NCBI RefSeq assembly: GCF_014843845.1
Contig: NZ_JHQS01000129.1
Location: 1-64,000, forward strand
Origin: Mesorhizobium amorphae
GTDB lineage: Bacteria > Pseudomonadota > Alphaproteobacteria > Rhizobiales > Rhizobiaceae
Direction: 5' to 3'
DNA: 64,000 nucleotides
Position numbers and translations under genes: made by a program. Shown here one piece after another: positions 45,275 to 54,753 of the stretch. Position 1 is the first letter of the stretch; every line of letters starts with the position of its first letter. The notes under the pieces are model-generated. The model saw only the letters and a list, made by a program, of their open reading frames with translations, searched no databases and had not been told where the DNA came from.

Positions 45275-45712
45275 ATGAACTTGACGACATTGCTTCGTCT
45301 GCTGACCTCGGCGCTGGCGATGTCGCTTGCGACGGTGCCGGCGTGGACTCAGTCCGCGCCGGCCCCTGTCCTCACCCTCGAACTCAACGGCGCGCAGCCC
45401 TCCGAGAAGGGCTGCCGGCTGACCTTCGTCGTCAACAATGCACTCGGCGCCGATCTTTCCAAGGCGGCATTCGAGATCGCGCTGTTCAACGACGCCGGCG
45501 TCGTCGACCGGCTGACCGTCCTCGATTTCAAGGACTTGCCCAACGGTAAGACCAAGGTAACCCGCTTCGACCTTGCAGGAACGGACTGCGCCAAGGTCAG
45601 CCGCGTGCTGATCAACAGCGCGACCGAATGCGCGGGCAGCGGCGTCGAGCCAAGCGCCTGCATGCGCGGGCTGAAGACCGAGACAAAGACCGGCATTGCT
45701 TTCGGGGTCTGA
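45275..45712 (+). CDS. Periplasmic hypothetical protein of the haem locus
   Basis: 145 residues with a signal peptide (LLTSALAMSLATVPAWTQSA). The mature part has GCRLTFVVNNALGADLSKAA and four spaced cysteines (GC, DCAK, TEC, SACM), suggesting two disulfides. Proteins like this recur between the haem receptor and tonB genes in rhizobia, from general knowledge. It begins three bases after hmuR, so it belongs to the operon. Role unknown; a periplasmic helper for haem transfer is possible. Confidence 0.7.
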   Translation: MNLTTLLRLLTSALAMSLATVPAWTQSAPAPVLTLELNGAQPSEKGCRLTFVVNNALGADLSKAAFEIALFNDAGVVDRLTVLDFKDLPNGKTKVTRFDLAGTDCAKVSRVLINSATECAGSGVEPSACMRGLKTETKTGIAFGV

Positions 45713-45720
45713 GGGCGACA

Positions 45721-46797
45721 GTGGGACTGCATTCCGCCTTCATGCAAGACGCAGTGGCTTGGCCCGTCTCCAGTCCGCTGCCATGGCAGGCAATCGATCT
45801 TGATTTGACAATACCACGTCGCCCGCGGCAGTTCTCGCCGCGAGACATGCAGGAAATCAGCCCCCTCCCCGACGACGCCGGCAACGAACCGGCGATTGCG
45901 CCGCCCGAGCCGCTTGCGCGGCCGGCGGCCGATCGCAAATGGACGGTGGCGATCGCTGCCTCCTGCCTGCTGCACGCGGCGGCCCTGGCGGCGTTCCTGA
46001 TCGCACCCGCCGGAACATTTGAGACCGGGGACGCAATACAGTCAGAAGGCTCCGATCAATCGGGCGCCGACGTCGTCGGCACCGCTTTGGAAAGCCGGCC
46101 GCCTGACGCGATCGATGTTACCTTGGTGGCCGATCCGCAGCCGGCCAAGCCCGAAGCCGTTCAACCAGCGCCGCCGACCGAGGCGGCCCAACCCGTAAGG
46201 CAGGAGGCAACGCCTGAGCCTCCCTCGGAAGTCGCCGAAGAGGCTGCGCCGGACACACTGACGGCCGCCATTCCGAATGATCAAAGTGTCGCCCCAGCGG
46301 CTGAGACGCCGGCACCATCGGCGGTTCAACCGCAAAGTTCAGAGGCGCCGCCCGCCGACGAGCCTCCTGTTGACTTGCCTGCTGCCAAGGCCCCGGTTCC
46401 AAGCCCGAGGCCGAGCCCATCAGAATCGGTAGACGCTGGCGCGACAGATGGCGAGGAACGTGACGCGCTAGCGGCGGCCAGCAAGGGTAAAAAACAAGGC
46501 GCGGCCGGCAATGCGATGGAATCCGGTTACAGCGTTGAAGTTCAGAACAAGCTTGTCCGCGCCAACCGCCGCGTTTCCAAAGAGGTTCAGGCGAAGGCTG
46601 TCAACAATGCCAGGGTGGTTTTCGTCGTCATGGCCGATGGCAGCATCGGCGACTTGCAGCTTGCCGAAAGCTCGGGGTCGGATGAGCTCGACCAATTCGC
46701 TTTGAAACTGGTGCGCCAGCAAGCCCCGTTCCCGCCCATCCCACCCGAGACCGGCATGTCAAGCTGGGTGTTCAGGGCGCGGATCGGTCCGTTCTAG
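45721..46797 (+). CDS. tonB: TonB energy transducer
   Basis: About 358 residues. GTG 45721 behind GAGGG is the likely start. A membrane anchor lies at about 74-95 (WTVAIAASCLLHAAALAAFL), followed by a long Pro/Ala/Glu spacer (about 120-270) and a C-terminal TonB domain (QNKLVRANRRVSKEVQAKAV, GDLQLAESSGSDELDQFAL). It links the proton gradient to HmuR. The expected exbBD genes are not in the window. Confidence 0.88.
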   Translation: MGLHSAFMQDAVAWPVSSPLPWQAIDLDLTIPRRPRQFSPRDMQEISPLPDDAGNEPAIAPPEPLARPAADRKWTVAIAASCLLHAAALAAFLIAPAGTFETGDAIQSEGSDQSGADVVGTALESRPPDAIDVTLVADPQPAKPEAVQPAPPTEAAQPVRQEATPEPPSEVAEEAAPDTLTAAIPNDQSVAPAAETPAPSAVQPQSSEAPPADEPPVDLPAAKAPVPSPRPSPSESVDAGATDGEERDALAAASKGKKQGAAGNAMESGYSVEVQNKLVRANRRVSKEVQAKAVNNARVVFVVMADGSIGDLQLAESSGSDELDQFALKLVRQQAPFPPIPPETGMSSWVFRARIGPF

Positions 46798-46860
46798 AGC
46801 CCCTCGCTTTTCCGTTTCAAAACCATCGCCAAACGTTACAATCCACTGGAAAGGAACCCC

Positions 46861-47175
46861 ATGTACATCGCCATGAACCGCTTCAAGGTCCAGAACGGCT
46901 CGGAAACCGCCTTCGAGGACGTCTGGAAGAACCGTGATTCCAGCCTTTCGGAGATGCAAGGTTTTCGGGAATTCCATCTGCTGCGCGGCCCGGTCAACGA
47001 AGCTGAAGGCTACACGCTGTTTGCCTCGCACACGGTGTGGGCGAGCCACGATGATTTCGTCGCCTGGACCAAGTCGGAGAATTTCCGCGCCGCGCACCAC
47101 AACACCGGCACGACGAAAGTTCATTATCTCGGCCATCCGCAATTCGAGGGCTTTTCCGTCGTCGAAGGCGCCTGA
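46861..47175 (+). CDS. IsdG-like haem-degrading monooxygenase
   Basis: 104 residues of the antibiotic-biosynthesis-monooxygenase fold. Asn6 (IAMNRF), Trp69 (FVAWTKSENF) and His79 (RAAHH) keep the catalytic triad and the ten-residue Trp-His spacing of IsdG/IsdI. Bradyrhizobium HmuQ and HmuD are of this type. It cleaves haem to release iron in the cytoplasm. It lies downstream of tonB and is followed after one base by a VOC-family gene. Confidence 0.85.
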   Translation: MYIAMNRFKVQNGSETAFEDVWKNRDSSLSEMQGFREFHLLRGPVNEAEGYTLFASHTVWASHDDFVAWTKSENFRAAHHNTGTTKVHYLGHPQFEGFSVVEGA

Positions 47176-47176
47176 C

Positions 47177-47548
47177 ATGGCAACACCTGCCGAAGATCCC
47201 GCCCGCAGCATCCCGGTCCTGCCCACGCCCGACATCGCTGCGACGCGCGATTTCTATTGCGATGAACTCGGTTTCGGCATCGTCGGGCCGGAGATGGACG
47301 ACTATCTGATCGTGCGCCGTGGCGAAATCGAGATCCATTTCTGGAAGAGCGACGACCGCAAGCTGCCCGAAGTCTCGTCCTGCTACATCAGGGGTGGCGA
47401 GGTGCCGGCGCTGCACGCCGAATTTTCGGCGCGCCGCGTTGAAAAGCTCAGTCCCTTCACCGTTCGGCCATGGAACATGACGGAGTTCTACCTCCGGGAC
47501 CCGCATGGCAATCTGCTGAAATTCGGCTGCGCGCCCGAGGAGATCTGA
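47177..47548 (+). CDS. VOC (glyoxalase/bleomycin resistance) family protein
   Basis: 123 residues. IPVLPTPDIAATRDFYCDEL opens the fold and NMTEFYLRDPHGNLLKFG closes it, with IEIHFWKS between. The His/Glu pattern could bind a metal. The gene is translationally close to the haem monooxygenase (one base), so a joint role is conceivable, but the substrate is unknown. Small bleomycin-binding relatives have the same layout. Confidence 0.78.
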   Translation: MATPAEDPARSIPVLPTPDIAATRDFYCDELGFGIVGPEMDDYLIVRRGEIEIHFWKSDDRKLPEVSSCYIRGGEVPALHAEFSARRVEKLSPFTVRPWNMTEFYLRDPHGNLLKFGCAPEEI

Positions 47549-47568
47549 AGCTTCGCCGGGCAACCGTG

Positions 47569-48657
47569 TCAGCGTGGCGCCCAACCGAACAGCCGCCGCA
47601 CTCTCCGCGTGAAGCGCTTGCGCAACTGTCGCCGGCGGTTCTTGCTACTGAGAAACGGCGTCAGCCGGGGATCGGCGGCCAGAGTGCCGAACCGCCGGAC
47701 ATGCTGCGCAAGGAACCCGGGCACGAAATCCCTGCCGTTGATGGCGCGTAGCCGCTCCGCATGGGCCAGCACATAATCGAGGACATCCGCGCCCATGGTC
47801 GCTTCGTGGGCAAGATAGGCCGGCGATTGCTGCACATGGCCGCCGGCATAGGCAGCGCCGGCCGATACGTTGGCGCCATGCAGACGATAAAGGCCGAGAC
47901 TCTCGGACAGGATCAGGCTGCCAGCGGCCAGATGCGCGCATGTCGCGGCAAAGTAGTCGGTCCCTGTCTTCACCCGAAACGGGAACGCCAGAACCGGTTC
48001 CAGCGCACCGCGCCGGAAAACCATCGACGAGGTCGGCGCCCACATCCAGCCATAGGCGCCGGGTCCGAAATAGGTCACCGGATGGTCCGATTGATAGCCA
48101 AGCTCGCCAGCCATCGCGCCAAGCTGCCTGAAGGCCGGAATGCCGATCCCGGCCGCCTCCGGTTCCGGTCGCGGCTTGCGCAACATGACATAGGTGCTCG
48201 CAAGCAAGGTCCGCTCGCTATCGACGAAGAAAACATCCGAACTGGATAGCGACGCCGTTCGCGTCGGGTTCAAATGCGCCGACAGATGCGCAAGCAAGAA
48301 ATTCGGCAGCCAGATATCGTCGGCATCGAGGAATGCAACGAAAGGCGCGTCGGTCGCGGCAAAGCCATCGCGAAATCCCGCGATCTGCCCGCCATTCTCC
48401 GAGCGCGCCAGCAGTCGCAGGCGCGGGTCGCCAATCGCCTGGAGGAGTTCGCGGACATGTTCGGCCGAGCCGTCGGTCGAGGCATCGTCGACGATGACGC
48501 AGTCCCAGTTCCGGTAGGTCTGCGCCAACACCGAGCGGATCGCCTGTTCGACGTATGGGCGGTAATTGTAGCAGGTGATGACCACCGCCACGCGCGGCAG
48601 CTCAAACGGTGGGGACGTGTCTTCCATCTGATCGGCCTCGCCCGCTCGAATTGCCAC
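47569..48657 (-). CDS. Glycosyltransferase family 2
   Basis: About 352-362 residues. The GT-A start is VAVVITCYNYRPYVEQAIRS, with DDASTDGS and the metal-binding FLDADDIW. ATG 48657 or 48627 may be the start. Sugar donor and acceptor cannot be told; a surface polysaccharide is likely. It ends with a very basic tail (RRRQLRKRFTRRVRRLF). It is a single gene convergent with the VOC gene. Confidence 0.85.
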   Translation of the reverse strand: MAIRAGEADQMEDTSPPFELPRVAVVITCYNYRPYVEQAIRSVLAQTYRNWDCVIVDDASTDGSAEHVRELLQAIGDPRLRLLARSENGGQIAGFRDGFAATDAPFVAFLDADDIWLPNFLLAHLSAHLNPTRTASLSSSDVFFVDSERTLLASTYVMLRKPRPEPEAAGIGIPAFRQLGAMAGELGYQSDHPVTYFGPGAYGWMWAPTSSMVFRRGALEPVLAFPFRVKTGTDYFAATCAHLAAGSLILSESLGLYRLHGANVSAGAAYAGGHVQQSPAYLAHEATMGADVLDYVLAHAERLRAINGRDFVPGFLAQHVRRFGTLAADPRLTPFLSSKNRRRQLRKRFTRRVRRLFGWAPR

Positions 48658-48717
48658 CCATGTTCATCCGGCAGCTTTTCCTTTGCAACTTCGACGCAGG
48701 CGAGCGAAGTACGAAAC

Positions 48718-51700
48718 CTAGGCGGCCGCCAGCAGGCTGGCATTGCCGCCCGCCGCCGTGGTGTCGACGCAGACGGCCCTCTCATGTGCGTAGGCCGCCG
48801 GGTTGAGCACCTCGCTGACCAAAGGCACGATCGGGCCGCTGCGGTCGGCGATGACCTTGCGCACGATGCGCGCGGCCTCAGGCGTGCCGGAGAAGGCGAC
48901 GACGTCGACGCGTAGCGAACGCGCCTCGACCGGATCGGGGCGTCCGTCGATAGCCGCCAGCGGCAAGCCCTTGCCAGTCAGCGCCGACAGTGCTGCCGGC
49001 GCTCCTGGCGCGACGGCGAGCACCGCATTGCCGGCGGCGAGCGCCTGTATCGTCTGCGCAAGCAGCGTGTCTTGATCGGGACCGAGGCACAGCACCCGGC
49101 CGCGCGGCGACAGCGACAGCGTGTTGGCCTCGCCCGTCGGCCCGGGCAGGTCGACCTGGCCGAAATCGATGCCGGCGGCAGCCCCGATGGCCGCGGCGCC
49201 CTTGCCGCGCAGATGCTTCCTGAGGATGGCGACGCGGTCGGGCCGCGTCGACCAGCCGCCAAGCGTCGGATCGGGCAGATTGTCGGCAAGCTCGGTCGCC
49301 GTCACCTTGTGACCGTCCTCGATATGCGTGCCCGCCTCCGGCCCTTTGCGGAAGCGCCTCAGATAATGCGGCCCGCCGGCCTTCGGACCAGTGCCCGACA
49401 GCCCCTCGCCGCCGAAGGGCTGCGAGCCGACAACGGCGCCGATTTGGTTGCGGTTGACATAGATGTTGCCGGCATGGATGCCGTCGACGAAATGCTGGAC
49501 GCGACCCTCGATGCGGGTGTGCAGGCCGAAGGTCAGGCCATAGCCCTTGCGGTTGATGGCGGCGATGACGGCGTCGATCTCGTCGGCGTCGAACGTCGCA
49601 ACATGCAGCACCGGCCCGAACACCTCGCGCTCCATCTCCTCGATGCCCTTGACTCGGAACACATGCGGCGCGACGAAGCGGCCATTCTTCGGCGCTTCGA
49701 GCTTGGCGATCAGCCGGCCCTGCAGGCCCATTTTCGTGCAATAGTCGCTGATCGAGGCCTGCGCCTCGTCGTCGATGACCGGACCGACATCGGTCGAAAT
49801 CTGCCAGGGATTGCCGAGGTTGAGTGCCTCCATGGCACCCTTCAGCATTTCCAGCATCTTCTTCTCGACGTCCTTCTGCACGTAGAGCATCCGCAGTGCC
49901 GAGCAGCGTTGGCCGGCGCTCTGGAAGGCCGAGGCAAGGATGTCGCGCACCGCCTGTTCGGGAAGCGCCGTGGAATCGACGATCATCGCATTCAGTCCGC
50001 CGGTCTCGGCGATCAGCATCGCGTCGGGCGCGGCGGTCTCGGCCAGTTGCTTCTCGATCAGCTTGGCGACCTCGGTCGAGCCGGTGAAGCAGACGCCGGC
50101 AATGCGCGGATCGGCGGTCAGCGGGCCGCCGACCGACGGACCGTCACCCGGCAGTAACTGGATGACATCTTCCGGTACGCCGGCCTCGCGCAGCATTTCG
50201 ACGGCGCGGAAGGCGATCAGCGGCGTCTGCTCGGCCGGTTTGGCGACGACCGAATTGCCGGTGACCAGTGCCGCGGCGATCTGGCCGGTGAAGATGGCGA
50301 GCGGGAAATTCCAGGGCGAGATGCAGACGATCGCGCCGCGTGCCTGCGTGCCGCTCTCGGCATTGACCGCCTCGGCGGCGTAATAGCGCAGGAAGTCGAC
50401 CGCCTCACGCACTTCGGCGACACCATCGGCGAGTGACTTGCCGGCCTCGCGGGTGGCCAGCGCGAAGAACTCGACCGCATTGGCTTCATAGAGGTCGGCG
50501 GCACGGTTGAGGATCGCGGCGCGCTCGGCGACGGGGCGTTTCGCCCATGCCGGCTGCGCCTCTACCGCGATGCGCACGGCGGTCGCGACCTGCTTGGCGT
50601 CCGCCTCGTGGACAGAACCCACCACTTCGTCCGGCTTCGCTGGATTGGTGATCGGGCGCTGCTTGCCATAGCCGGCGGCGCGGGTAATCGGCTTGGCGTG
50701 CCAGCGGTCCGACCCGGCGAATTCCGCCTTCGCCTTTTCGATCGCGGCCAGCGTCACCGTATCGGTGGTATCGAATCCCCTCGAGTTGCGGCGCCCACCG
50801 CCGAAGATGGCAAAGGGCCGGGCGATAGCCGGATTGGCGGCCGGTCCCTGCTTCTCGACCGTTTCCAATGGATCGCGGGCGATATCCTCCGGTTCGACCT
50901 CCTCGTCGGTGAGCTGGTGGACGAAGGAGGAGTTGGCGCCGTTCTCCAGCAGCCGGCGGACCAGATAGGCGAGCAGGTCGGAATGGGCGCCGACCGGCGC
51001 ATAGATGCGGCAGCGCGTGCCTTCGGCCTGGCGCACCGTCTCGTGCAATGCCTCGCCCATGCCGTGCAGGCGCTGGAATTCGAAGGCATCGCGGTTCGTC
51101 GCCATCGACAGGATGGCGGCGACGGTATGGGCATTGTGGGTGGCGAACTGCGGATAGATGCGGTCGGTCATCGACAGCAGCTTCTTGGCGCAGGCCATGT
51201 AGGAGACGTCGGTGTTGGCCTTGCGGGTGAAGACCGGATAGCCGTCGAGCCCGAGCGTCTGCGCCCGTTTGATCTCGGTATCCCAGTAGGCGCCCTTGAC
51301 CAGCCGCACCATGATGGTGCGGTCGTACTTTTTCGCCAGCGCGTAGAGCCAGTCGATGACGAAAGCCGCGCGCGGACCATAGGCCTGGACGACAACGCCA
51401 AAGCCGTTCCAGCCGGCGAGTTCCGGCTCGGCCAGCACGCGCTCGATGACGTCGAGCGACAGGTCGAGGCGATCGGCCTCCTCGGCGTCGATGTTGAGGC
51501 CCATGCGCGAATGCCGCGCCGCCAACGCCAGCGACAGAAGCCGCTCGGCCATGACCGGCAGCATCGTTTCCTTCTGCGCCACTTCATAGCGCGGATGCAG
51601 CGCCGACAGCTTGACCGAGATGCCGTGGTTTTGGCGGATGTCCGGCCCATTGGAACCGGAGTCGAGCGAGGAAATGGCGTCGGCATAGGCCCTGTGATAG

Positions 51701-52329
51701 CGCAGCGCGTCGGCCTCGGTGCGGGCCGCCTCGCCCAGCATGTCGAAGGAATAGAGATAGCCCTTCTGCGTCATCGGTCGGCCGCGCTTGACCGCCTCGG
51801 CGATGCTGCGGCCAAGCACGAACTGCTCGCCCATTTCGCGCATCGCCGCCGCGACCGCCTTGCGGATGACCGGCTCGCCGAGCCTGCGCACCATCGCGCG
51901 CAGCGTGCCTTCGATGCCGCCCTCGCCTTCGTCGAGCACGCGACCGGTCAGCATCAGCGCCCAGGTCGAGGCATTGACGAAGATCGAGCTGGAACCGCCC
52001 GAATGCGCCGACCAATCGTGCGGCGCGATCTTGTCGGCGATGAGGTCGTCCATCGTCTCGGTGTCGGGCACGCGCAGCAGCGCCTCGGCCAGACACATCA
52101 GCGCCACGCCTTCCTTCGTCGACAGGCCGTAGGCGGAGAGAAAGACTTCCATCAGCCGGGGATCGGACGAGCCGCGCACCGCCCGCACCAGATCGGCCGC
52201 ACGGGCCGAGATCGCGTTGCGGTCCTTCGTCGACAGTTCTGTCGCCTCGGCCAGCCGCTTCACGGCCGCGTCTTCGGCGGGCAGATAGTTGGCGCGGATC
52301 TGCTGGCGGATGGCATCGAGCGCTGGCAT
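48718..52329 (-). CDS. putA: Bifunctional proline dehydrogenase / P5C dehydrogenase PutA
   Basis: About 1203 residues from ATG 52329. It lacks the N-terminal ribbon-helix-helix of the autoregulating enterobacterial PutA. The FAD-dependent proline dehydrogenase part spans about 140-460 (GPDIRQNHGISVKLSALHPR; VRLVKGAYWDTEIK). The aldehyde dehydrogenase part spans about 540-1000 with CISPWNFPLAIFTG, GFTGS-type motif VCFTGSTEVAK, Glu in AETGG and the catalytic Cys in SAGQRCSAL. The extra C-terminal domain is typical of long PutAs. It oxidises proline to glutamate at the inner membrane. Divergent from the AsnC-type regulator. Confidence 0.97.
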   Translation of the reverse strand: MPALDAIRQQIRANYLPAEDAAVKRLAEATELSTKDRNAISARAADLVRAVRGSSDPRLMEVFLSAYGLSTKEGVALMCLAEALLRVPDTETMDDLIADKIAPHDWSAHSGGSSSIFVNASTWALMLTGRVLDEGEGGIEGTLRAMVRRLGEPVIRKAVAAAMREMGEQFVLGRSIAEAVKRGRPMTQKGYLYSFDMLGEAARTEADALRYHRAYADAISSLDSGSNGPDIRQNHGISVKLSALHPRYEVAQKETMLPVMAERLLSLALAARHSRMGLNIDAEEADRLDLSLDVIERVLAEPELAGWNGFGVVVQAYGPRAAFVIDWLYALAKKYDRTIMVRLVKGAYWDTEIKRAQTLGLDGYPVFTRKANTDVSYMACAKKLLSMTDRIYPQFATHNAHTVAAILSMATNRDAFEFQRLHGMGEALHETVRQAEGTRCRIYAPVGAHSDLLAYLVRRLLENGANSSFVHQLTDEEVEPEDIARDPLETVEKQGPAANPAIARPFAIFGGGRRNSRGFDTTDTVTLAAIEKAKAEFAGSDRWHAKPITRAAGYGKQRPITNPAKPDEVVGSVHEADAKQVATAVRIAVEAQPAWAKRPVAERAAILNRAADLYEANAVEFFALATREAGKSLADGVAEVREAVDFLRYYAAEAVNAESGTQARGAIVCISPWNFPLAIFTGQIAAALVTGNSVVAKPAEQTPLIAFRAVEMLREAGVPEDVIQLLPGDGPSVGGPLTADPRIAGVCFTGSTEVAKLIEKQLAETAAPDAMLIAETGGLNAMIVDSTALPEQAVRDILASAFQSAGQRCSALRMLYVQKDVEKKMLEMLKGAMEALNLGNPWQISTDVGPVIDDEAQASISDYCTKMGLQGRLIAKLEAPKNGRFVAPHVFRVKGIEEMEREVFGPVLHVATFDADEIDAVIAAINRKGYGLTFGLHTRIEGRVQHFVDGIHAGNIYVNRNQIGAVVGSQPFGGEGLSGTGPKAGGPHYLRRFRKGPEAGTHIEDGHKVTATELADNLPDPTLGGWSTRPDRVAILRKHLRGKGAAAIGAAAGIDFGQVDLPGPTGEANTLSLSPRGRVLCLGPDQDTLLAQTIQALAAGNAVLAVAPGAPAALSALTGKGLPLAAIDGRPDPVEARSLRVDVVAFSGTPEAARIVRKVIADRSGPIVPLVSEVLNPAAYAHERAVCVDTTAAGGNASLLAAA

Positions 52330-52491
52330 GGCGGTCCTGTGAACGAGCAAGAGGGAGCGGGCCGGCGGTCACCGGACCGAATGGCGCAAGCTAGCACAAT
52401 TGCGGATTTCGGTCGGTCCAAAGAAATCGACAAGGCAGGCCAATTGATCTATCATTTGCGCAAGCTTCCCGCCAAATTGACCACAAAATTG

Positions 52492-52944
52492 ATGACCGAA
52501 GACCAATTGGACCGCATCGACCGGAATATCCTGTCGGCGCTCGCGCGCGACGGGCGGCTTTCCATGTCGGAACTCGCGGGCAAGGTCGGCCTGTCGAAGA
52601 CACCGGTGCAGGCGCGGGTCAAGCGGCTTGAGAAGGACGGCTTCATCCGCGGCTACCAGGCGATCATCGATCGCGAGCGCATGGGCGAAGGCCACGTCGC
52701 CTTCGTCCAGGTGAAACTGTCCGACACCCGTTCGGCCGCCCTTGACGCCTTCAACCGCGCTGTCCAGACGGTGCCGGAGATCGAGCAATGCCACATGATG
52801 GCATCGAGCTTCGACTATCTGCTGAAAGTCCGCACCACCGATATCGCCGCCTATCGCCGCGTGCTCGGCGAGCGCATATCGGCGCTGCCGCACGTCGCCC
52901 AAACCTCGACCTTCGTGGCGATGGAGACGGTCAAGGACCGCTGA
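52492..52944 (+). CDS. putR: Lrp/AsnC-family regulator of putA
   Basis: 150 residues from ATG 52492. An AsnC-type helix-turn-helix (RLSMSELAGKVGLSKTPVQA) precedes the ligand domain (HMMASSFDYLLKVRTTDIAA). PutR of Agrobacterium is a known proline-dependent activator of putA with this family and divergent position. It lies opposite putA with 162 bases between. Confidence 0.9.
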   Translation: MTEDQLDRIDRNILSALARDGRLSMSELAGKVGLSKTPVQARVKRLEKDGFIRGYQAIIDRERMGEGHVAFVQVKLSDTRSAALDAFNRAVQTVPEIEQCHMMASSFDYLLKVRTTDIAAYRRVLGERISALPHVAQTSTFVAMETVKDR

Positions 52945-52945
52945 C

Positions 52946-54154
52946 TCACTCGGCCAGCGTCTTCAAAAACGCCACCAGCGCCGCGCGCTCGCGCTCCGAT
53001 AGCTGCAGCGGATGGACTTCCGACGTGCCTTCGACACTCGCCGGCGCCTTCGAATAATGCGCCACCACCTCGTCGAGCGACGAGAACTGGCCGGCATGCA
53101 TATAGGGCGGACGGGTGGCCGCGCCGCGCAAGGACGGCGTCTTGTAGGCACGCACCAATTCCGGCCCTGTCTTGACCATGAAGCGCAGCTCACGACAGGC
53201 GCTGTCGTCGCCGTCGCGGAAAGCGCCGAAGCAGTTGAACGGATCGGCCTCGACCTGCGCCACCGCGTCGATGCGGCCGCGGTCCGGCGGCAGGTCGGCA
53301 ACCGGCGGCACACCGGTGTTGTGAAAGCTGTTGTCGGTGAAGCGCGGACCGTTGTGGCAGGTCACGCAATTGGCCTTGCCGATGAACAGCTTCAGCCCGA
53401 GGATCTCCTCCGGCGAAAACGCATCATCGCCCTGCGGCTTGGCGCCCGACGCCAGGTCGATGGCAAAACGGTCGAAGCGCGTCTGCGGCGGCTCGATGGA
53501 TCGCTCGAAGGCGGCGATAGCCTTGCCGATATTGGCGAAGACGCGATTGACGTCCTCGGCCTGGCTGTCGGGCATGGCATTCCAGGCTGCCTTCTCGGCA
53601 TCGGTGCCGAGCGGACTGGCATTGGTCGGCACCGTCGAAAGGTCGGGCAGCGGCCCGAAGATGCGCTCGTAGCGCTCGCCGAAACGCTTCTTGATGTAAT
53701 GCGCGAAGGCGGCGCGATTGCCGGCCTGCTCGAGCGGATTTTCCAGCGGCGTCAGCGCCTGTGCCCACAGGCTGTCGCGGCGCCCGTCCCAGAAGAACCA
53801 TGGATCGCGCGCGACACCCGCCAGCGGCATGGTGCGCCGGTTGGTGCGGCCGATAGCAACCGCCTGCGGCAGGTCGTCCTGGAACTGGCGGTCGATCTTG
53901 TGGCAGGTCGAGCAGGAGACCGTCCCGTCGCGACTCATGCCCTGGTCGAAGAACAGCGTCGAACCAAGTGCCGCGGCGGCAGGTACGTCGGCGAAACGGT
54001 TGGTGGTGTCGGGCTTCAACGCCGGCAACGTGTTCAACGCCAGCGAGGCGATGGTTTTCTTCTCGCCATCGGAAAACTGCGGCTTGCCGCAGCCGGCCAG
54101 CACGACAAACGCGCTAAGAGCGAGAACGCATGAAAGACTGGCAAGGCGCCTCAT
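52946..54154 (-). CDS. Dihaem cytochrome-c peroxidase/MauG-like lipoprotein
   Basis: 402 residues from ATG 54154. The signal peptide ends in a lipobox (VVLAGC, Cys22). Two haem c sites are Cys81-Cys84-His85 (CSTCH) and Cys263-Cys266-His267 (CVTCH). The layout fits the bacterial dihaem peroxidases and the MauG group, acting in the periplasm. It stands in tandem with a small YtkA/FixH-like membrane protein seven bases upstream, which suggests a pair working together. Confidence 0.88.
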   Translation of the reverse strand: MRRLASLSCVLALSAFVVLAGCGKPQFSDGEKKTIASLALNTLPALKPDTTNRFADVPAAAALGSTLFFDQGMSRDGTVSCSTCHKIDRQFQDDLPQAVAIGRTNRRTMPLAGVARDPWFFWDGRRDSLWAQALTPLENPLEQAGNRAAFAHYIKKRFGERYERIFGPLPDLSTVPTNASPLGTDAEKAAWNAMPDSQAEDVNRVFANIGKAIAAFERSIEPPQTRFDRFAIDLASGAKPQGDDAFSPEEILGLKLFIGKANCVTCHNGPRFTDNSFHNTGVPPVADLPPDRGRIDAVAQVEADPFNCFGAFRDGDDSACRELRFMVKTGPELVRAYKTPSLRGAATRPPYMHAGQFSSLDEVVAHYSKAPASVEGTSEVHPLQLSERERAALVAFLKTLAE

Positions 54155-54161
54155 CGGCCGC

Positions 54162-54605
54162 TCACAGCACCACATTGAAAACAACCGTATCGGAGCCGGC
54201 CGCCGCGGAAATGGCAAAGCGCAGCTGCCACCATCCGCTCATGGTGAATTTCAGCCCGTCGATGCGGTAGCGCCCCTCGCCCAGATAGTCGGTCGCCTGC
54301 GGACTGGTCGGCAGGCCGTGATTGTGCAGCGGCATGCCGCCGGAAACCGTGATCGCCGCCCCTTCCACAGGAGCCCCCTTGACCGTCTTCAGCGTCAGCA
54401 GCCACGACTGCAATTCGCCCTGCCTGATGACGCCGCGCTCCGGCTGGAAACTGGCGACGAACAGCCCGTTCGCCGTCGTCTTCGAGCGCGACGTGTCGGC
54501 ACCCGGCGCCGTCTGCGGAGCGGTCAGGTAGACGATCGCCAGGATGCCGACCAGCAAGGCGGCCAGACCGAGGCCCGCGAGAAGATAACGCCATAGGGAT
54601 GCCAA
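54162..54605 (-). CDS. YtkA/FixH-like membrane protein
   Basis: 147 residues with one N-terminal helix (YLLAGLGLAALLVGILAIVY) and a periplasmic domain with a VSGGMPLHNHGLPTSPQATD block and GRYRIDGLKFTMSGWWQLRF, typical of the YtkA-like family related to FixH. The start is TTG 54605 behind AAAGGAACC; the longer frame to 54878 is antisense to kdgK and rejected. It precedes the dihaem peroxidase and could deliver or protect a metal or haem centre. Confidence 0.7.
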   Translation of the reverse strand: MASLWRYLLAGLGLAALLVGILAIVYLTAPQTAPGADTSRSKTTANGLFVASFQPERGVIRQGELQSWLLTLKTVKGAPVEGAAITVSGGMPLHNHGLPTSPQATDYLGEGRYRIDGLKFTMSGWWQLRFAISAAAGSDTVVFNVVL

Positions 54606-54753
54606 ACCGGTTCCTTTTCCAAGATAACGTTGCAGCAGGCGATCGCGTCCCACGGGGGGGAAAACGCTTCTGGCGCAAAAAAACGGCCTGCGCCAAGCAT
54701 GGCGCTGCCGATCGCAAAAAGCTACAGCAGCAAAATTGTCTGGAGAGAGATAC

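Noticed and set aside
50608..52491. Long plus-strand frame running into the AsnC-type regulator
   Set aside because: This part is antisense to putA; only the last 150 codons, from ATG 52492, form the real regulator.
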